A stretch of DNA of 45,909 nt. It comes from an uncultured Acetatifactor sp. Its GTDB lineage: Bacteria > Bacillota > Clostridia > Lachnospirales > Lachnospiraceae. The translations under genes were made by a program, and so were the position numbers. Of this stretch, positions 1-8,878 are shown piece by piece. The DNA is taken from positions 1-45,909 of the forward strand of contig CAKSAM010000020.1 in NCBI GenBank assembly GCA_934436245.1. Direction: 5' to 3'. The notes below the pieces were generated by a model. It was not told the origin of the DNA. It made no database searches and saw only the letters and a list, made by a program, of their open reading frames with translations. The first letter of the stretch is position 1, and each line of letters starts with the position of its first letter.

Positions 1-626
1 CTTACCAGAGTAGAACCCACATGCATTCCGACAGCATGGGAATCCACATTGATACCAATCTGCCAGAACAGAGGACTGTCGGCACTGGCACCGGCCATGC
101 CAAGGATCTTTCCGTCTTTTGCTGCGGCAATCCCCAGAACATCCGGGGCATAGGGATCGAAGGCAAATGCCTCATCAAAGCGGTTGTCTTCCCGGAACTG
201 CAGAATGGCATTTTGGTCATACCGAATCAAATCGAAGGCGAGAGCATCAGACGCATCTGGCAAAGGAATGCCAGAGGAAGGCATGACATCGGCTTCCGGC
301 AGAAAAAAAGGATGCGCCTGCGCAACACGGAGGTGGAACGGCAACAGCAGTTCTTCTATTTCCCGAAGTCTTTTCGCATCGAAGAACCATTCACCGGTTA
401 CATTGTCATAACGCTTTCTACATTCTGCAACAATTTCTTCGGAACCGGTAAATAATAATTTCCCATTGACGACAGCAATTTTCAAGCCACAGACCGCCCC
501 CTCCTGAAAACGCCGTCGGCCTTCCCGGGGACTGTAGATGGTAAAATGATTTCCGGAGTCTGTCACTTCTTCCGGAGTACAGCAGTAATCCAGCGCCAGC
601 TGGTGAGATAACTCTTCTCGATACAT
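1..626 (-). CDS. GNAT-family N-acetyltransferase, partial (C-terminus beyond left edge)
   Basis: An open frame of about 208 codons starts at ATG 626 and runs off the left edge without a stop. A GGAG lies about ten bases upstream of the start. The last ~50 visible residues (DGKILGMAGASADSPLFWQI, then a GINV strand and a GMHVGSTLV turn) resemble the core beta strands and the acetyl-CoA pyrophosphate-binding turn of GNAT acetyltransferases. The preceding ~150 residues would be an N-terminal extension. The substrate cannot be read from sequence. The gene is separated from the pectinesterase by about 90 bases with no clear terminator, so it may be the last gene of the same minus-strand unit. Family call is fairly sure, function is not. 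Confidence 0.7.
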   Translation of the reverse strand, partial: MYREELSHQLALDYCCTPEEVTDSGNHFTIYSPREGRRRFQEGAVCGLKIAVVNGKLLFTGSEEIVAECRKRYDNVTGEWFFDAKRLREIEELLLPFHLRVAQAHPFFLPEADVMPSSGIPLPDASDALAFDLIRYDQNAILQFREDNRFDEAFAFDPYAPDVLGIAAAKDGKILGMAGASADSPLFWQIGINVDSHAVGMHVGSTLV

Positions 627-627
627 A

Positions 628-714
628 GTGTCAGAACTCCTTGCGGTAAGCATGCCTTTTATGAGTTGTGAATCAAAGCAGTAAACTCAAATAGTAAACA
701 TTCAAACAAAAGAT
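628..714. other. Short intergenic gap, no recognised element
   Basis: AT-rich spacer between the pectinesterase stop and the GNAT start. I see only the ribosome binding site of the GNAT gene and no convincing hairpin or promoter. Confidence 0.4.
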
Positions 715-1779
715 TCAAATTTTCTGTGGCTTCCATCCCTTCATCACTCGCTCCACGGTGTACTCAGCGGCTTCTTCCTCCGTCAGCTGATGGGAAAAAT
801 CAGCACGTGTGTCGGGAGAAGCCCCGGGACCGAAGGAGTCATATTCTCCGTAGTAGAAATGGCCGTGGGGCTTGTTCCAGTCCTGCCAGCCTGCCGGATG
901 GATATGCTCACCCAGTTCACAGTGCAGGAACACTGTCTTTGCCCATTCTCTCCAGGGACGTCCCAGATAGATGGAGTGAGGAGGACAGTCGCTTTCCAGT
1001 CTGCATTCATGGAACACATAACCGTAAGGCTCTTCCTTCGGGGTGGATGCGGCAGTCACATAGCCGTAGATGACTTCCGATTTCGGGCTTTCCGGTGGAA
1101 CCCGGTCCCCGGGAAGCTTGGAGAAAACAGTGCAATGCTCAAACCAGGCAATGCCACTTCCGAAGATAAAATCCACATCCCCCTGAATAAAACAATTTTC
1201 ATAATAATGGCGTCCCATAGTCCTTGGTCTGGATTCTCCGGGGCCCTTGAAGCCGCCGGGCTGAGCTTCTTTTAACGGCAGTGGTGCATCGAAGATGGTA
1301 TCCTGACTTCCCAGAAAACGACAATCGTAAAAGGCATTGCGGTCGCCGTCTACATAGACTGCCAGAGCCTGCCCTACAGTATGACCATAGCCGGAATCAT
1401 TCTGGAACGTCAGATGTTTTGCCGTAAAATCATGAGTATCGATCCGTACAGAAGCTGTGCGGAACGTGCCGCGTTTATCTCCTTCAGGCATAGTATCAAA
1501 AGCAGCGTCTCCATAGACAAGAATAGTTTTGTCAACAGCTGCCCCTTCGAAGGTGATATTTGGTCTGGTGATGACTAATTTTTCCCGATAAATACCTTCT
1601 CCAATATGCACGATCACAGGGGGCAGATCAGAAACGGGAGCCGGGAATTGCTTTTCACACTCTGAAGCCGGAAATTCCGGCAGAGAAGCCAGCGCCTCGC
1701 CGATGGTGGTAAAAGAAGCGCCCGGAAGCGTATTTCCAGGCATATTGACATAATAATGCAAAGGCATCTTGTCTGACAT
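715..1779 (-). CDS. Pectinesterase (carbohydrate esterase family 8), cytoplasmic
   Basis: Pectin methylesterase, hydrolysing methyl esters of galacturonate units to methanol and free acid. The 354-residue protein carries the CE8 signatures in order: GIYREK near residue 62, the GSQDT motif with Asp160, GDVDFIFGSG with Asp203, and LGRPWREW with Arg274. These are the two catalytic aspartates and the substrate arginine of the right-handed beta-helix family. The start is ATG 1779, which has GGAG seven bases upstream; an open extension to 1836 has no ribosome site. There is no signal peptide, so the enzyme should act in the cytoplasm on imported methylated oligogalacturonides rather than on polymeric pectin. 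It lies downstream of the HD-GYP gene on the same strand with a 106-base gap. Family assignment is very secure. Confidence 0.93.
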   Translation of the reverse strand: MSDKMPLHYYVNMPGNTLPGASFTTIGEALASLPEFPASECEKQFPAPVSDLPPVIVHIGEGIYREKLVITRPNITFEGAAVDKTILVYGDAAFDTMPEGDKRGTFRTASVRIDTHDFTAKHLTFQNDSGYGHTVGQALAVYVDGDRNAFYDCRFLGSQDTIFDAPLPLKEAQPGGFKGPGESRPRTMGRHYYENCFIQGDVDFIFGSGIAWFEHCTVFSKLPGDRVPPESPKSEVIYGYVTAASTPKEEPYGYVFHECRLESDCPPHSIYLGRPWREWAKTVFLHCELGEHIHPAGWQDWNKPHGHFYYGEYDSFGPGASPDTRADFSHQLTEEEAAEYTVERVMKGWKPQKI

Positions 1780-1885
1780 AGGTAACTCCATTCTGTAGAT
1801 GCTGTTTTTTATGGAAAGAAAGGCTGCATGCGACATCTACAACACAATGCAGTCCAATATCTTGTACCGATGCTGTCTGAAAAAA

Positions 1886-2977
1886 TTAAAGCAGGCGGAC
1901 AATCTCTAAATCCGGCAGATCTGCCAGATTTACATATGCTTCCCCACATTGAACGATAGGACGGGAAAGTTTTTCTTTATTGATATAGATGATGGTACCC
2001 TTTCGCCCATCGCTTAACAGACAACGGTTCTGCAGACAGGAATTTACCACGTTTTTCAGGAAAGGCAGCAGAATGGAGACATCGTATTTTTGAAAGCCTT
2101 CTGCCTCAAACATTTCAATGACCCGGAAAGGACACAAGGGTCCACGGTAACAGCGGGCAGCCGTCATGGCATCATAAACATCGGCAATGGCAACGATCCG
2201 TGCGTAAGGGTCAATCTGATTGCCTTTTAATTTCAGAGGATATCCAGTGCCATCACTACGCTCGTGGTGCATCAGTGCAGCGTTTTTGACATGATCGTCC
2301 ACATCCTGGGACAACAGCAGCTGATAGCCCAGGGAAGGATGCGTTTTGATCGTTGCAAATTCTTCGTCGGACAATTTTCCCGGTTTGGCAATGATGGAAT
2401 AAGGAATCAACATTTTACCTATGTCATGGAATAGTCCACAGGCGGTGGCAAGCTCGATCTCCTCAGGGGAAAGCTTCAGCCATCCGGCCATAATGTTGCA
2501 GATCAGTGCCACATTCAGACTGTGGGTATAGGTGGAATCGTCATATTCGCGCATGTTCTGAAGCATGTCCAGGATACGGATGCTTCCGGAATGATTTGAT
2601 ACAATGGACAGCGTATTTTTCAATAATGTTTTAACGTCCAGGGTTGTATTTTTCTGGATCACCATATTCATGCTTTCCCGGAAAAGATCTACTTCCTTTT
2701 CAAAATCTTCTTTAAAAAGCTGGAATTCCGGGGAACTTTTGATCCGTTCGGAATAAGAGGCCCCTGAATTGTCCGGATCGGGAGCAGTATCGGAAGATTG
2801 TGCGGCCGGGACCGCATCTTCGGTAAAAATCGTAAGAATACCATAGAGATCCAGCTTGGTGATCAGTCTGTCGGTGAGAACGGTACCCTTTGCTGCTAAA
2901 AGTTCATGATCCAGATCGTATACATCTTCTGCCACGATCATTCCAGGAATCAGTTGCGTAATCGATAATCTTTTCAT
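1886..2977 (-). CDS. HD-GYP domain protein, probable cyclic-di-GMP phosphodiesterase
   Basis: About 363 residues. The N-terminal ~55 residues resemble the DUF3391-like region often preceding HD-GYP. A variable linker follows, then a full HD-GYP domain from about residue 145. Metal and signature residues are visible: HD in GLFHDIGKM (about 184-185), HPSLGY, the HHERSDGTGYP block (about 237-247), and ARIVAIADVYDAMT. This set predicts hydrolysis of cyclic-di-GMP. No membrane segment or receiver domain is present. It sits 46 bases or so after the YesN-like regulator on the same strand, so it is probably cotranscribed with the sugar-sensing two-component pair. ATG 2977 and TTG 2983 are both possible starts with the same AAAGGAG upstream; I prefer ATG. 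Confidence 0.9.
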   Translation of the reverse strand: MKRLSITQLIPGMIVAEDVYDLDHELLAAKGTVLTDRLITKLDLYGILTIFTEDAVPAAQSSDTAPDPDNSGASYSERIKSSPEFQLFKEDFEKEVDLFRESMNMVIQKNTTLDVKTLLKNTLSIVSNHSGSIRILDMLQNMREYDDSTYTHSLNVALICNIMAGWLKLSPEEIELATACGLFHDIGKMLIPYSIIAKPGKLSDEEFATIKTHPSLGYQLLLSQDVDDHVKNAALMHHERSDGTGYPLKLKGNQIDPYARIVAIADVYDAMTAARCYRGPLCPFRVIEMFEAEGFQKYDVSILLPFLKNVVNSCLQNRCLLSDGRKGTIIYINKEKLSRPIVQCGEAYVNLADLPDLEIVRLL

Positions 2978-3029
2978 AATCAAGATTCTCCTTTAACTGA
3001 TTCTATTGTATAAAATTCGGGACAGACTG

Positions 3030-4544
3030 TCAATTTTGAATCTTTTTAAGATACATACTGGGAGATAATCCGGTACATTTTTTGAAGATACGATTAAAGT
3101 AGTAAGGATTATTGCCACAGCCTACCTGCTCTGCCACCTCCTGGACAGAGATGGAAGGATTATCGTTAAACATTATTTTAGCCCGTTCCATACGAAGGCT
3201 CATCAGATACGAGGAAAATTTCTGTCCGGTTTCTTTATAAAAACAACGGCTTACATAGTTGACATTCATGTACAGATGATTCTCGGAAATCCATTTCAAT
3301 GTGATATTGGGATCACTGAGATGCTGATGCAGGTAGAGGATAGTTTTTTCTATAAAAGCACTATGCTCCTCATTGCCCTGGACAGGAGTATCCAGCAGGT
3401 CGGTCAACTTTGTGAGGACAGAATCTACAATCTCATAGGGCTGTGAGGATTGATGCAGGGCAGCCATAAAACCGAAAATTTCATCCATGGAGCAGCCGGG
3501 TAGAACAGAACTTAACTGAATCAGGGAAGTATCTGCAATCTGAAGTAAAAACTGTGTGTTTGTAATACTGCATAACTGCTCTCTGTATTGTGACAATAAG
3601 TCGGATTTTTCCGTGCAGGAAGCTTGGGGTAACAGAGAAATAATGTGGTTGCATGTGGAAGAAAGATTCATATAATTATAATTTGTTTTCCACATGTTGT
3701 CACAATAGTAGAAGTATTCGTCATATCTACGTAGCTTACCAATCAGGGTACTCAAAAGAGACTGGAGATCCGCAAAGGAAACCCGCTGGTATTCCAGTTC
3801 AACTGTCTGACCGGGGATGGAAAGGGTGCCCAAAAAGGAGTCAATCTGCCCGTAATCTGAGGAAAAGTCGGGGAAATACAGAATCAGTGTATTTGCAGCA
3901 TAAATTTTTTCCACAGCAAGGTTAGGAGCAGCATTCCGGAAAAAACGATGGATGATTGTAGCTGCCAGATCACGGTTGCCCGGTTCCAGGAAGAACAGAT
4001 AGCATAATTGATACGGAGTATCGTAGAGATTGATATACTGTTCGAAACGATGGAAGAAATCAGGGGTCAACTCCGGCAAAGAACAGCCATCACTGATCAT
4101 ATTCTGCAACAGGGTATGCCATAACCGGTAGGCTTTCTGATTGGAAAAATTTGCATTGAGAGAAATATCATGCTGGCATTCAGCAAGGATATCGGTCAGA
4201 CAGGCTTCAATCTGGGCAGTGTCACAGGGTTTGAGCAGATAATGCTTTACACCGCATTTCATAGCACGTTTGGCATATTCAAATTCTCCGTATCCTGACA
4301 AAATGATAAAATGAACAGGAAGATCCGTTCTACTGATCCGTTCGACAAGGTCCAGACCGGATATACCGGGCATACGGATATCTGTAAGGACAATGTCAGG
4401 GCATTCATCCAGAATAGTATGATAGGCTTCCACACCGTCGGGACAGGTACCTAAAAGCTTGATACCAAAAGCAGCCCAGTCAATAGATGCAGCAATGGAG
4501 TTACAGATGGTTTCTTCATCATCTACGATCAATGCTTTAAACAT
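3030..4544 (-). CDS. YesN-like response regulator with AraC DNA-binding domain
   Basis: A 504-residue cytoplasmic response regulator. Residues 1-120 form a CheY receiver with acidic pocket DD at 8-9, phospho-acceptor Asp55 (LTDIRMPG) and Lys105 (LLKPCD). A poorly conserved ~270-residue middle follows. The last ~100 residues are a two-helix-turn-helix AraC/XylS domain (ISENHLYMNVNYVSRCFYK, then VAEQVGCGNNPYYFNRIFKK). It lies 13 bases downstream of the YesM-like kinase gene and has a GGAGG five bases before ATG 4544. Established family behaviour is activation of a neighbouring sugar transporter operon after phosphorylation by the partner kinase. The divergent transporter at 6572 is the likely target. 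Confidence 0.93.
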   Translation of the reverse strand: MFKALIVDDEETICNSIAASIDWAAFGIKLLGTCPDGVEAYHTILDECPDIVLTDIRMPGISGLDLVERISRTDLPVHFIILSGYGEFEYAKRAMKCGVKHYLLKPCDTAQIEACLTDILAECQHDISLNANFSNQKAYRLWHTLLQNMISDGCSLPELTPDFFHRFEQYINLYDTPYQLCYLFFLEPGNRDLAATIIHRFFRNAAPNLAVEKIYAANTLILYFPDFSSDYGQIDSFLGTLSIPGQTVELEYQRVSFADLQSLLSTLIGKLRRYDEYFYYCDNMWKTNYNYMNLSSTCNHIISLLPQASCTEKSDLLSQYREQLCSITNTQFLLQIADTSLIQLSSVLPGCSMDEIFGFMAALHQSSQPYEIVDSVLTKLTDLLDTPVQGNEEHSAFIEKTILYLHQHLSDPNITLKWISENHLYMNVNYVSRCFYKETGQKFSSYLMSLRMERAKIMFNDNPSISVQEVAEQVGCGNNPYYFNRIFKKCTGLSPSMYLKKIQN

Positions 4545-4557
4545 AAAATCCTCCTAA

Positions 4558-6330
4558 TTAATTCAGTGGCAGATAAAGTTCTGCAATGGCATATTCTTCA
4601 TTAGTCTCGAAATCTTGTCTGTTATATAATTTCAAACCATAAGCATTGCCATAAGTCAGCTTGACTCTGTGGTCAATATTTAACAGACCAACACCATTTC
4701 CATGAGGTAAAATGATATTGTCAGCCAGTTTACTTAACAGATCCTCTTCAAAAGAGGAGCCTGTATTCTGCACTCGGAAGACAAGATATTTGTCATCTTG
4801 TCCGGCAGTAATGGAGATATGACAGATATCCGGGTTTTCTTCCAATCCGTAGTAAATGGCATTTTCCAGCAAAGGTTGGAGAAGCAGCTTGGGTATTTCA
4901 TAACTCAGGTAAATTTCAGGTATATTGATCTCAAAATCCAGGCGTTTTCCATAGCGTTGCTTTTGAATAGTAATATAGCAGTTTAATACATCTACCTCGG
5001 TGGCTACGGTATAAGGCTCTGCGGTATTAGGATTCTTAAGAGTAATGCGCAACAGGCTGCCAAGAGACTGAGAAATTTTCATAATATCATCGGCACCGAT
5101 GGCTTTTGCACGCCAGTTGATGGTATCCAGTGTATTATATAAAAAGTGTGGGTTGATCTGGTTCTCCATTGCCTTGATCTGTGCGTCACGTTTAAGAATT
5201 TCATTTGTATAATTGTCGAAAATGAGCTTGTTGATTTTCTCTACCATGGAATCAAAAGAGCGATGCAACAGTCCCAACTCATCTGTGCGTTTACTGGCAT
5301 TAATGGGAAAATCAGATGGGTGATATTCTCCTTTGCCGAAGCATTTCATTTTCTGCGCAAGTATTTCAATATAATAAATCTGTGTGGACATCAGACGCGA
5401 TCCCAATAAAAAAGTGATGATCAAGCAGATGGAGAAAACAATGATACATATATACTTTGCAAACTGGTTGGCCTGAAAAATACTATTATAAGGAACGAGG
5501 CTGTAACAATTCCAACCGACACCGTAGATTTTCTGCTTGACCGCAAATATTTTTCTGTGGTCAATGGTGACGATCTGATATCCCCCGGATAATTGATTTA
5601 AAGCTTCTGCCATTTTTTCAGAAAAGGAACCGTTCTGATATAGGATATGGGAACCGTCGGTAAGTATATAACTGCTGTTATCGGAATTTAAATAGGGTGA
5701 ATCCTGCTCCGTCAGATCCTCCATATTTATCTGCATAATCAGAATGCCAATAGGTTCCAGGGAGAGAGCATAGGTTTTTTTGAGCTCCTTTACCAGAAAA
5801 ACACCGTAAGAGTCAGCATAATCTGTCACCCAGACTGAAGCACCATCAGCAGCTTTTGCCTTTTCAGACAAACCGGTAATGATGTTGTCCGGAAGGAGAG
5901 AGTATGACTTGGTAGAGGTGTTTACACACAGCTTGTCTGTAATCTGGATGGTGATATTGGTGATGTTGCTGTTACCGTTATAGCCGAACAGACAATTATT
6001 TAGGGAACGGTACAGAGTTTCAAACAGAGCTTTCTGTTCCTGACGTGAAGGAGGATTCTTGGCGCGCAAAGCACTCAGACTGCTTTGAACGTTACTGTCT
6101 CCGAGAATCAGTTCACTCAGTGCTTCTATATTATTCGTTTTAAGAATCATATTATCCGCAGAATAGGACAAGGTATTTGATACGGAATAATAGAGACTTT
6201 TTTCATATGCCTTGGAAAGAAAATGAAAGCATAGAAAACTTACGGAGGTGATCAGACAGAGACAAAACAATATAATCAGTTCAAATTTTTTTTTCAGGGA
6301 TAACAATTTTAAAGAAGCTATATTCTTCAT
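4558..6330 (-). CDS. YesM-like membrane sensor histidine kinase
   Basis: A 590-residue sensor kinase with a transmembrane helix at about 18-40, a ~250-residue extracellular sensor region, a second helix at about 293-311, a HAMP-like linker, and the His_kinase domain with NPHFLYNTLDTINW (phospho-accepting His395). A GHKL ATPase domain follows (LLLQPLLENAIYYG N-box, then GNGVGLLNI). This is the architecture of YesM/LytS-type kinases paired with AraC response regulators. ATG 6330 is chosen because GGAGG stands seven bases upstream; a frame extension to 6357 has no such site. The sensed signal is presumably an external or lipoprotein-bound sugar, which is inference. A good promoter lies just upstream at 6368-6396. 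Confidence 0.93.
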   Translation of the reverse strand: MKNIASLKLLSLKKKFELIILFCLCLITSVSFLCFHFLSKAYEKSLYYSVSNTLSYSADNMILKTNNIEALSELILGDSNVQSSLSALRAKNPPSRQEQKALFETLYRSLNNCLFGYNGNSNITNITIQITDKLCVNTSTKSYSLLPDNIITGLSEKAKAADGASVWVTDYADSYGVFLVKELKKTYALSLEPIGILIMQINMEDLTEQDSPYLNSDNSSYILTDGSHILYQNGSFSEKMAEALNQLSGGYQIVTIDHRKIFAVKQKIYGVGWNCYSLVPYNSIFQANQFAKYICIIVFSICLIITFLLGSRLMSTQIYYIEILAQKMKCFGKGEYHPSDFPINASKRTDELGLLHRSFDSMVEKINKLIFDNYTNEILKRDAQIKAMENQINPHFLYNTLDTINWRAKAIGADDIMKISQSLGSLLRITLKNPNTAEPYTVATEVDVLNCYITIQKQRYGKRLDFEINIPEIYLSYEIPKLLLQPLLENAIYYGLEENPDICHISITAGQDDKYLVFRVQNTGSSFEEDLLSKLADNIILPHGNGVGLLNIDHRVKLTYGNAYGLKLYNRQDFETNEEYAIAELYLPLN

Positions 6331-6367
6331 ATGCAGCCCTCCCGATAATATAGACAACTACTATTTC

Positions 6368-6396
6368 AGTATAGCAGATGAAAAAAGTGGATTCAA
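6368..6396 (-). promoter_or_regulatory. Sigma-70-type promoter of the kinase/regulator operon
   Basis: On the minus strand TTGAAT is followed by a 17-base spacer and TATACT, about 40 bases before the kinase start. Confidence 0.6.
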
Positions 6397-6417
6397 TAAG
6401 AGGAAAAACTAGTCATT

Positions 6418-6446
6418 TTTTTACCAAACCACACGTTTTTACCAAA
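6418..6446. promoter_or_regulatory. Tandem 11-bp direct repeat, candidate YesN-like binding site
   Basis: TTTTTACCAAA occurs at 6418-6428 and again at 6436-6446, 18 bases start to start (about two helical turns). The pair lies between the divergent kinase promoter and the transporter promoter, a position typical for AraC-type activators that bind direct repeats. No binding data; the regulator assignment is inference. Confidence 0.45.
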
Positions 6447-6507
6447 TAAACATGACTTTTGTGTAAAAGAAGTGGATTTTGTGAATTCTGTAAAACGATA
6501 TTTTTTT

Positions 6508-6513
6508 TATAAT
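6508..6513 (+). promoter_or_regulatory. -10 box of the sugar transporter operon, weak -35
   Basis: TATAAT stands 59 bases before the lipoprotein start. The hexamer 17 bases upstream (ATTCTG) is a poor -35, which fits an activator-dependent promoter. Confidence 0.5.
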
Positions 6514-6571
6514 GGAATCATACCCAATAAGTAGTGCGGGACACTACAGACAAATATTAGGAGGTTAAGGT

Positions 6572-7945
6572 ATGAGCAGAAGATTTTTAAAGGGAACCAG
6601 TGGTGTGATGGCAGCCGTACTGACAATGGCACTTTGCGCATGTGGAAGTACAGCGGATAATACAAATACGCAGCCGGTATCGGATTCAGCGGCGGCATCC
6701 ACAACACAGACACAGAGCGCAGCCGGTACAACGGAAATCGGATTCGCATGGTGGGGAAATCAGGTAAGAAATGAGAATACACAGAAGGGTGTAGATCTTT
6801 ATAATGAGCAGAACCCGGATGTAAAAGTAAACACACAGTTTTTCTCCTGGGCAGATTACTGGGATAAGCTGGCTACTTCCGCGGCAGGACAGAAGCTTCC
6901 CGATGTAGTACAGATGGATTATTCCTATATTAAACAGTATTCCGATAAGGAACAGTTATTGGATCTGACGCCGTATATCGAGAGTGGGGCACTGGATGTA
7001 TCTAATATTGATGATACGGTTCTGCAGATGGGCAAAATCGGTGACGGTACCTACGGAATCGCAGCCGGTGTGAATGCTATGGCTATGTTCTACAATAAGA
7101 CGGTACTGGATGAGGCTGGAATTACTATTAAAGATAACATGACATTGGATGAGTTCATTGAAGTAGCGAAAGAGGTAACGGAAAAGACCGGTTATCGTGC
7201 AAACCTGATTGATACTTACTCCAACTATATGGAGCCTTTCGCAAGAGCGAATGATATCTTTGTAAAAGGACAGCAGCTTGGCGGCAGCAGCGCAGCAGAT
7301 TATCTTCCGTATTTCCAGGTAGAAAAGCAGGGAATTGATGAAGGATGGCAGCTGCCTCCCGATATCTCCGGACAGAATACAGCGTTAGAACAGGATCCCA
7401 TGGTATATGGTTCCAGCCCTGAAACTATGGCATGGTGCAAATCCAATGGTTCAAACACCCTTGGTGCATATCAGAATGCTGCACCTGAGGGCGTGGAAAT
7501 TGGTATTACTACCATCCCTACCTCTGATCCAAAGAAGTCCAATTATCTGAAACCCAGTATGCTGTTTTCCATTAGCGCCAATACGGCGAACCCTGATGAA
7601 GCAGTGGCATTTTTAAACTTCCTGATCAATTCACAGGATTTCTATGACATTATGCTGGCTGACAGAGGAATTCCTTCAAATCAGGAAATCTCCAAAACGA
7701 TCATGCCGAAGCTGGGAGAACAGGATCAGAAGGCAACGGTTTATGTAAATGATGTGGTTACTCCGAACTGTTCCCCCATCGGCGCACCTACTGAGGATGG
7801 ATATACTGAGCAGCTGGATATGTTAAGAGGTCTTGATGAGCAGGTTCAGTATGGCGAAATTACTCCGGAAGATGCAGCAGAGCAGTACTTTACCAAAGCA
7901 ACAGAGATTTTCAATGAAGCAGCTAAGAAAGCGGCAAATAATTAA
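6572..7945 (+). CDS. ABC sugar transporter substrate-binding lipoprotein (family 1, YesO-like)
   Basis: A 457-residue extracellular solute-binding protein anchored to the membrane. The N-terminus has a charged stretch, a hydrophobic core and a lipobox ending at Cys24 (MALCAC), followed by a Ser/Thr/Ala-rich linker. The mature part has family 1 features such as DYWDKLATSAAGQKLPDVVQM and a C-terminal repeat-helix region. AGGAGG precedes ATG 6572. It captures an oligosaccharide and delivers it to the two permeases that follow immediately. With the divergent YesM/YesN pair it resembles the B. subtilis yesMNO order. Ligand is not determinable; neighbouring enzymes suggest pectic, arabinan or xylan fragments. 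Confidence 0.93.
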   Translation: MSRRFLKGTSGVMAAVLTMALCACGSTADNTNTQPVSDSAAASTTQTQSAAGTTEIGFAWWGNQVRNENTQKGVDLYNEQNPDVKVNTQFFSWADYWDKLATSAAGQKLPDVVQMDYSYIKQYSDKEQLLDLTPYIESGALDVSNIDDTVLQMGKIGDGTYGIAAGVNAMAMFYNKTVLDEAGITIKDNMTLDEFIEVAKEVTEKTGYRANLIDTYSNYMEPFARANDIFVKGQQLGGSSAADYLPYFQVEKQGIDEGWQLPPDISGQNTALEQDPMVYGSSPETMAWCKSNGSNTLGAYQNAAPEGVEIGITTIPTSDPKKSNYLKPSMLFSISANTANPDEAVAFLNFLINSQDFYDIMLADRGIPSNQEISKTIMPKLGEQDQKATVYVNDVVTPNCSPIGAPTEDGYTEQLDMLRGLDEQVQYGEITPEDAAEQYFTKATEIFNEAAKKAANN

Positions 7946-7973
7946 TTTTTATGAAAGGAAGGTTGGGAGAATT

Positions 7974-8867
7974 ATGAACAGATTCCACAAAAATTTCTAC
8001 AAAGAAAGTACTGCCGGTGTCATAATGAGTTTGCCGTTCATTATTGGATTTACTGTATTTATGATCGTTCCGATGCTGATGTCTTTCTATTATTCTTTGT
8101 GTGATTACGACATTTTGTCCGCACCAAATTTTGTGGGACTGAAGAATTATATCACCATGTGGACTAAAGATGAGATATTTCTGAAATCATTAAGAGCGAC
8201 TGTGTATTTTGCACTGGTGTCTGTTCCTCTGAGACTGGTCTTTGCACTGATCGTGGCATTGATCCTCTTCAGGACGACAAAAGCAACAGGATTTTACAGA
8301 GCGGCATACTATCTCCCTTCCATCATTGGCGGATCTGTGGCAGTTGCCATTTTATGGAAAAGAATGTTTGCGACAGACGGTGTTGTCAACCGTCTGTTGC
8401 AGATTATAGGAATTGACTGCAGCTTTTCCTGGCTGGGCAATAAGCATACAGCTATGTGGACACTGATCATTTTGGCCATTTGGCAGTTCGGATCCTCAAT
8501 GCTGATCTTCCTGTCAGCATTAAAACAGATTCCTGTAACCTTATATGAGGCGGCATCTGTGGACGGAGCCAGCTGGGGGAAAAGATTCTTCAGCATTACC
8601 CTTCCCCTGCTGACACCCACGATTTTCTTCAATCTGGTCATGCAGATGATCAACGGATTTCTGGCATTTACCCAGAGCCTGATCATTACAGACGGCAAAC
8701 CGATGAATACCACACTCTTTTATGCAGTGTATATGTACAAACAATCCTTTATGTTCAATAAGGCAGGTTACGCTTCGGCGATGGCATGGACCATGCTTGT
8801 CATGATCGGTATAGTTACTGCGGTATTATTTGTAACCAAGAAATTCTGGGTATTTGAAGAAAACTAA
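7974..8867 (+). CDS. ABC sugar transporter permease (YesP-like, MalF family)
   Basis: Integral membrane permease of 297 residues with six predicted helices, the first within GVIMSLPFIIGFTVFMIV. The cytoplasmic EAA loop for ATPase contact reads EAASVDGASWGKRFF. The start is ATG 7974, placed 28 bases after the lipoprotein stop with AAGGAAGG/GGGAG sites upstream; an in-frame extension into the lipoprotein gene is not credible. It pairs with the permease at 8879 to form the translocation channel. No ATPase is encoded in the operon, so a shared MsmX/UgpC-type ATPase elsewhere must energise it. Confidence 0.93.
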   Translation: MNRFHKNFYKESTAGVIMSLPFIIGFTVFMIVPMLMSFYYSLCDYDILSAPNFVGLKNYITMWTKDEIFLKSLRATVYFALVSVPLRLVFALIVALILFRTTKATGFYRAAYYLPSIIGGSVAVAILWKRMFATDGVVNRLLQIIGIDCSFSWLGNKHTAMWTLIILAIWQFGSSMLIFLSALKQIPVTLYEAASVDGASWGKRFFSITLPLLTPTIFFNLVMQMINGFLAFTQSLIITDGKPMNTTLFYAVYMYKQSFMFNKAGYASAMAWTMLVMIGIVTAVLFVTKKFWVFEEN

Positions 8868-8878
8868 GGGTGAAAATT

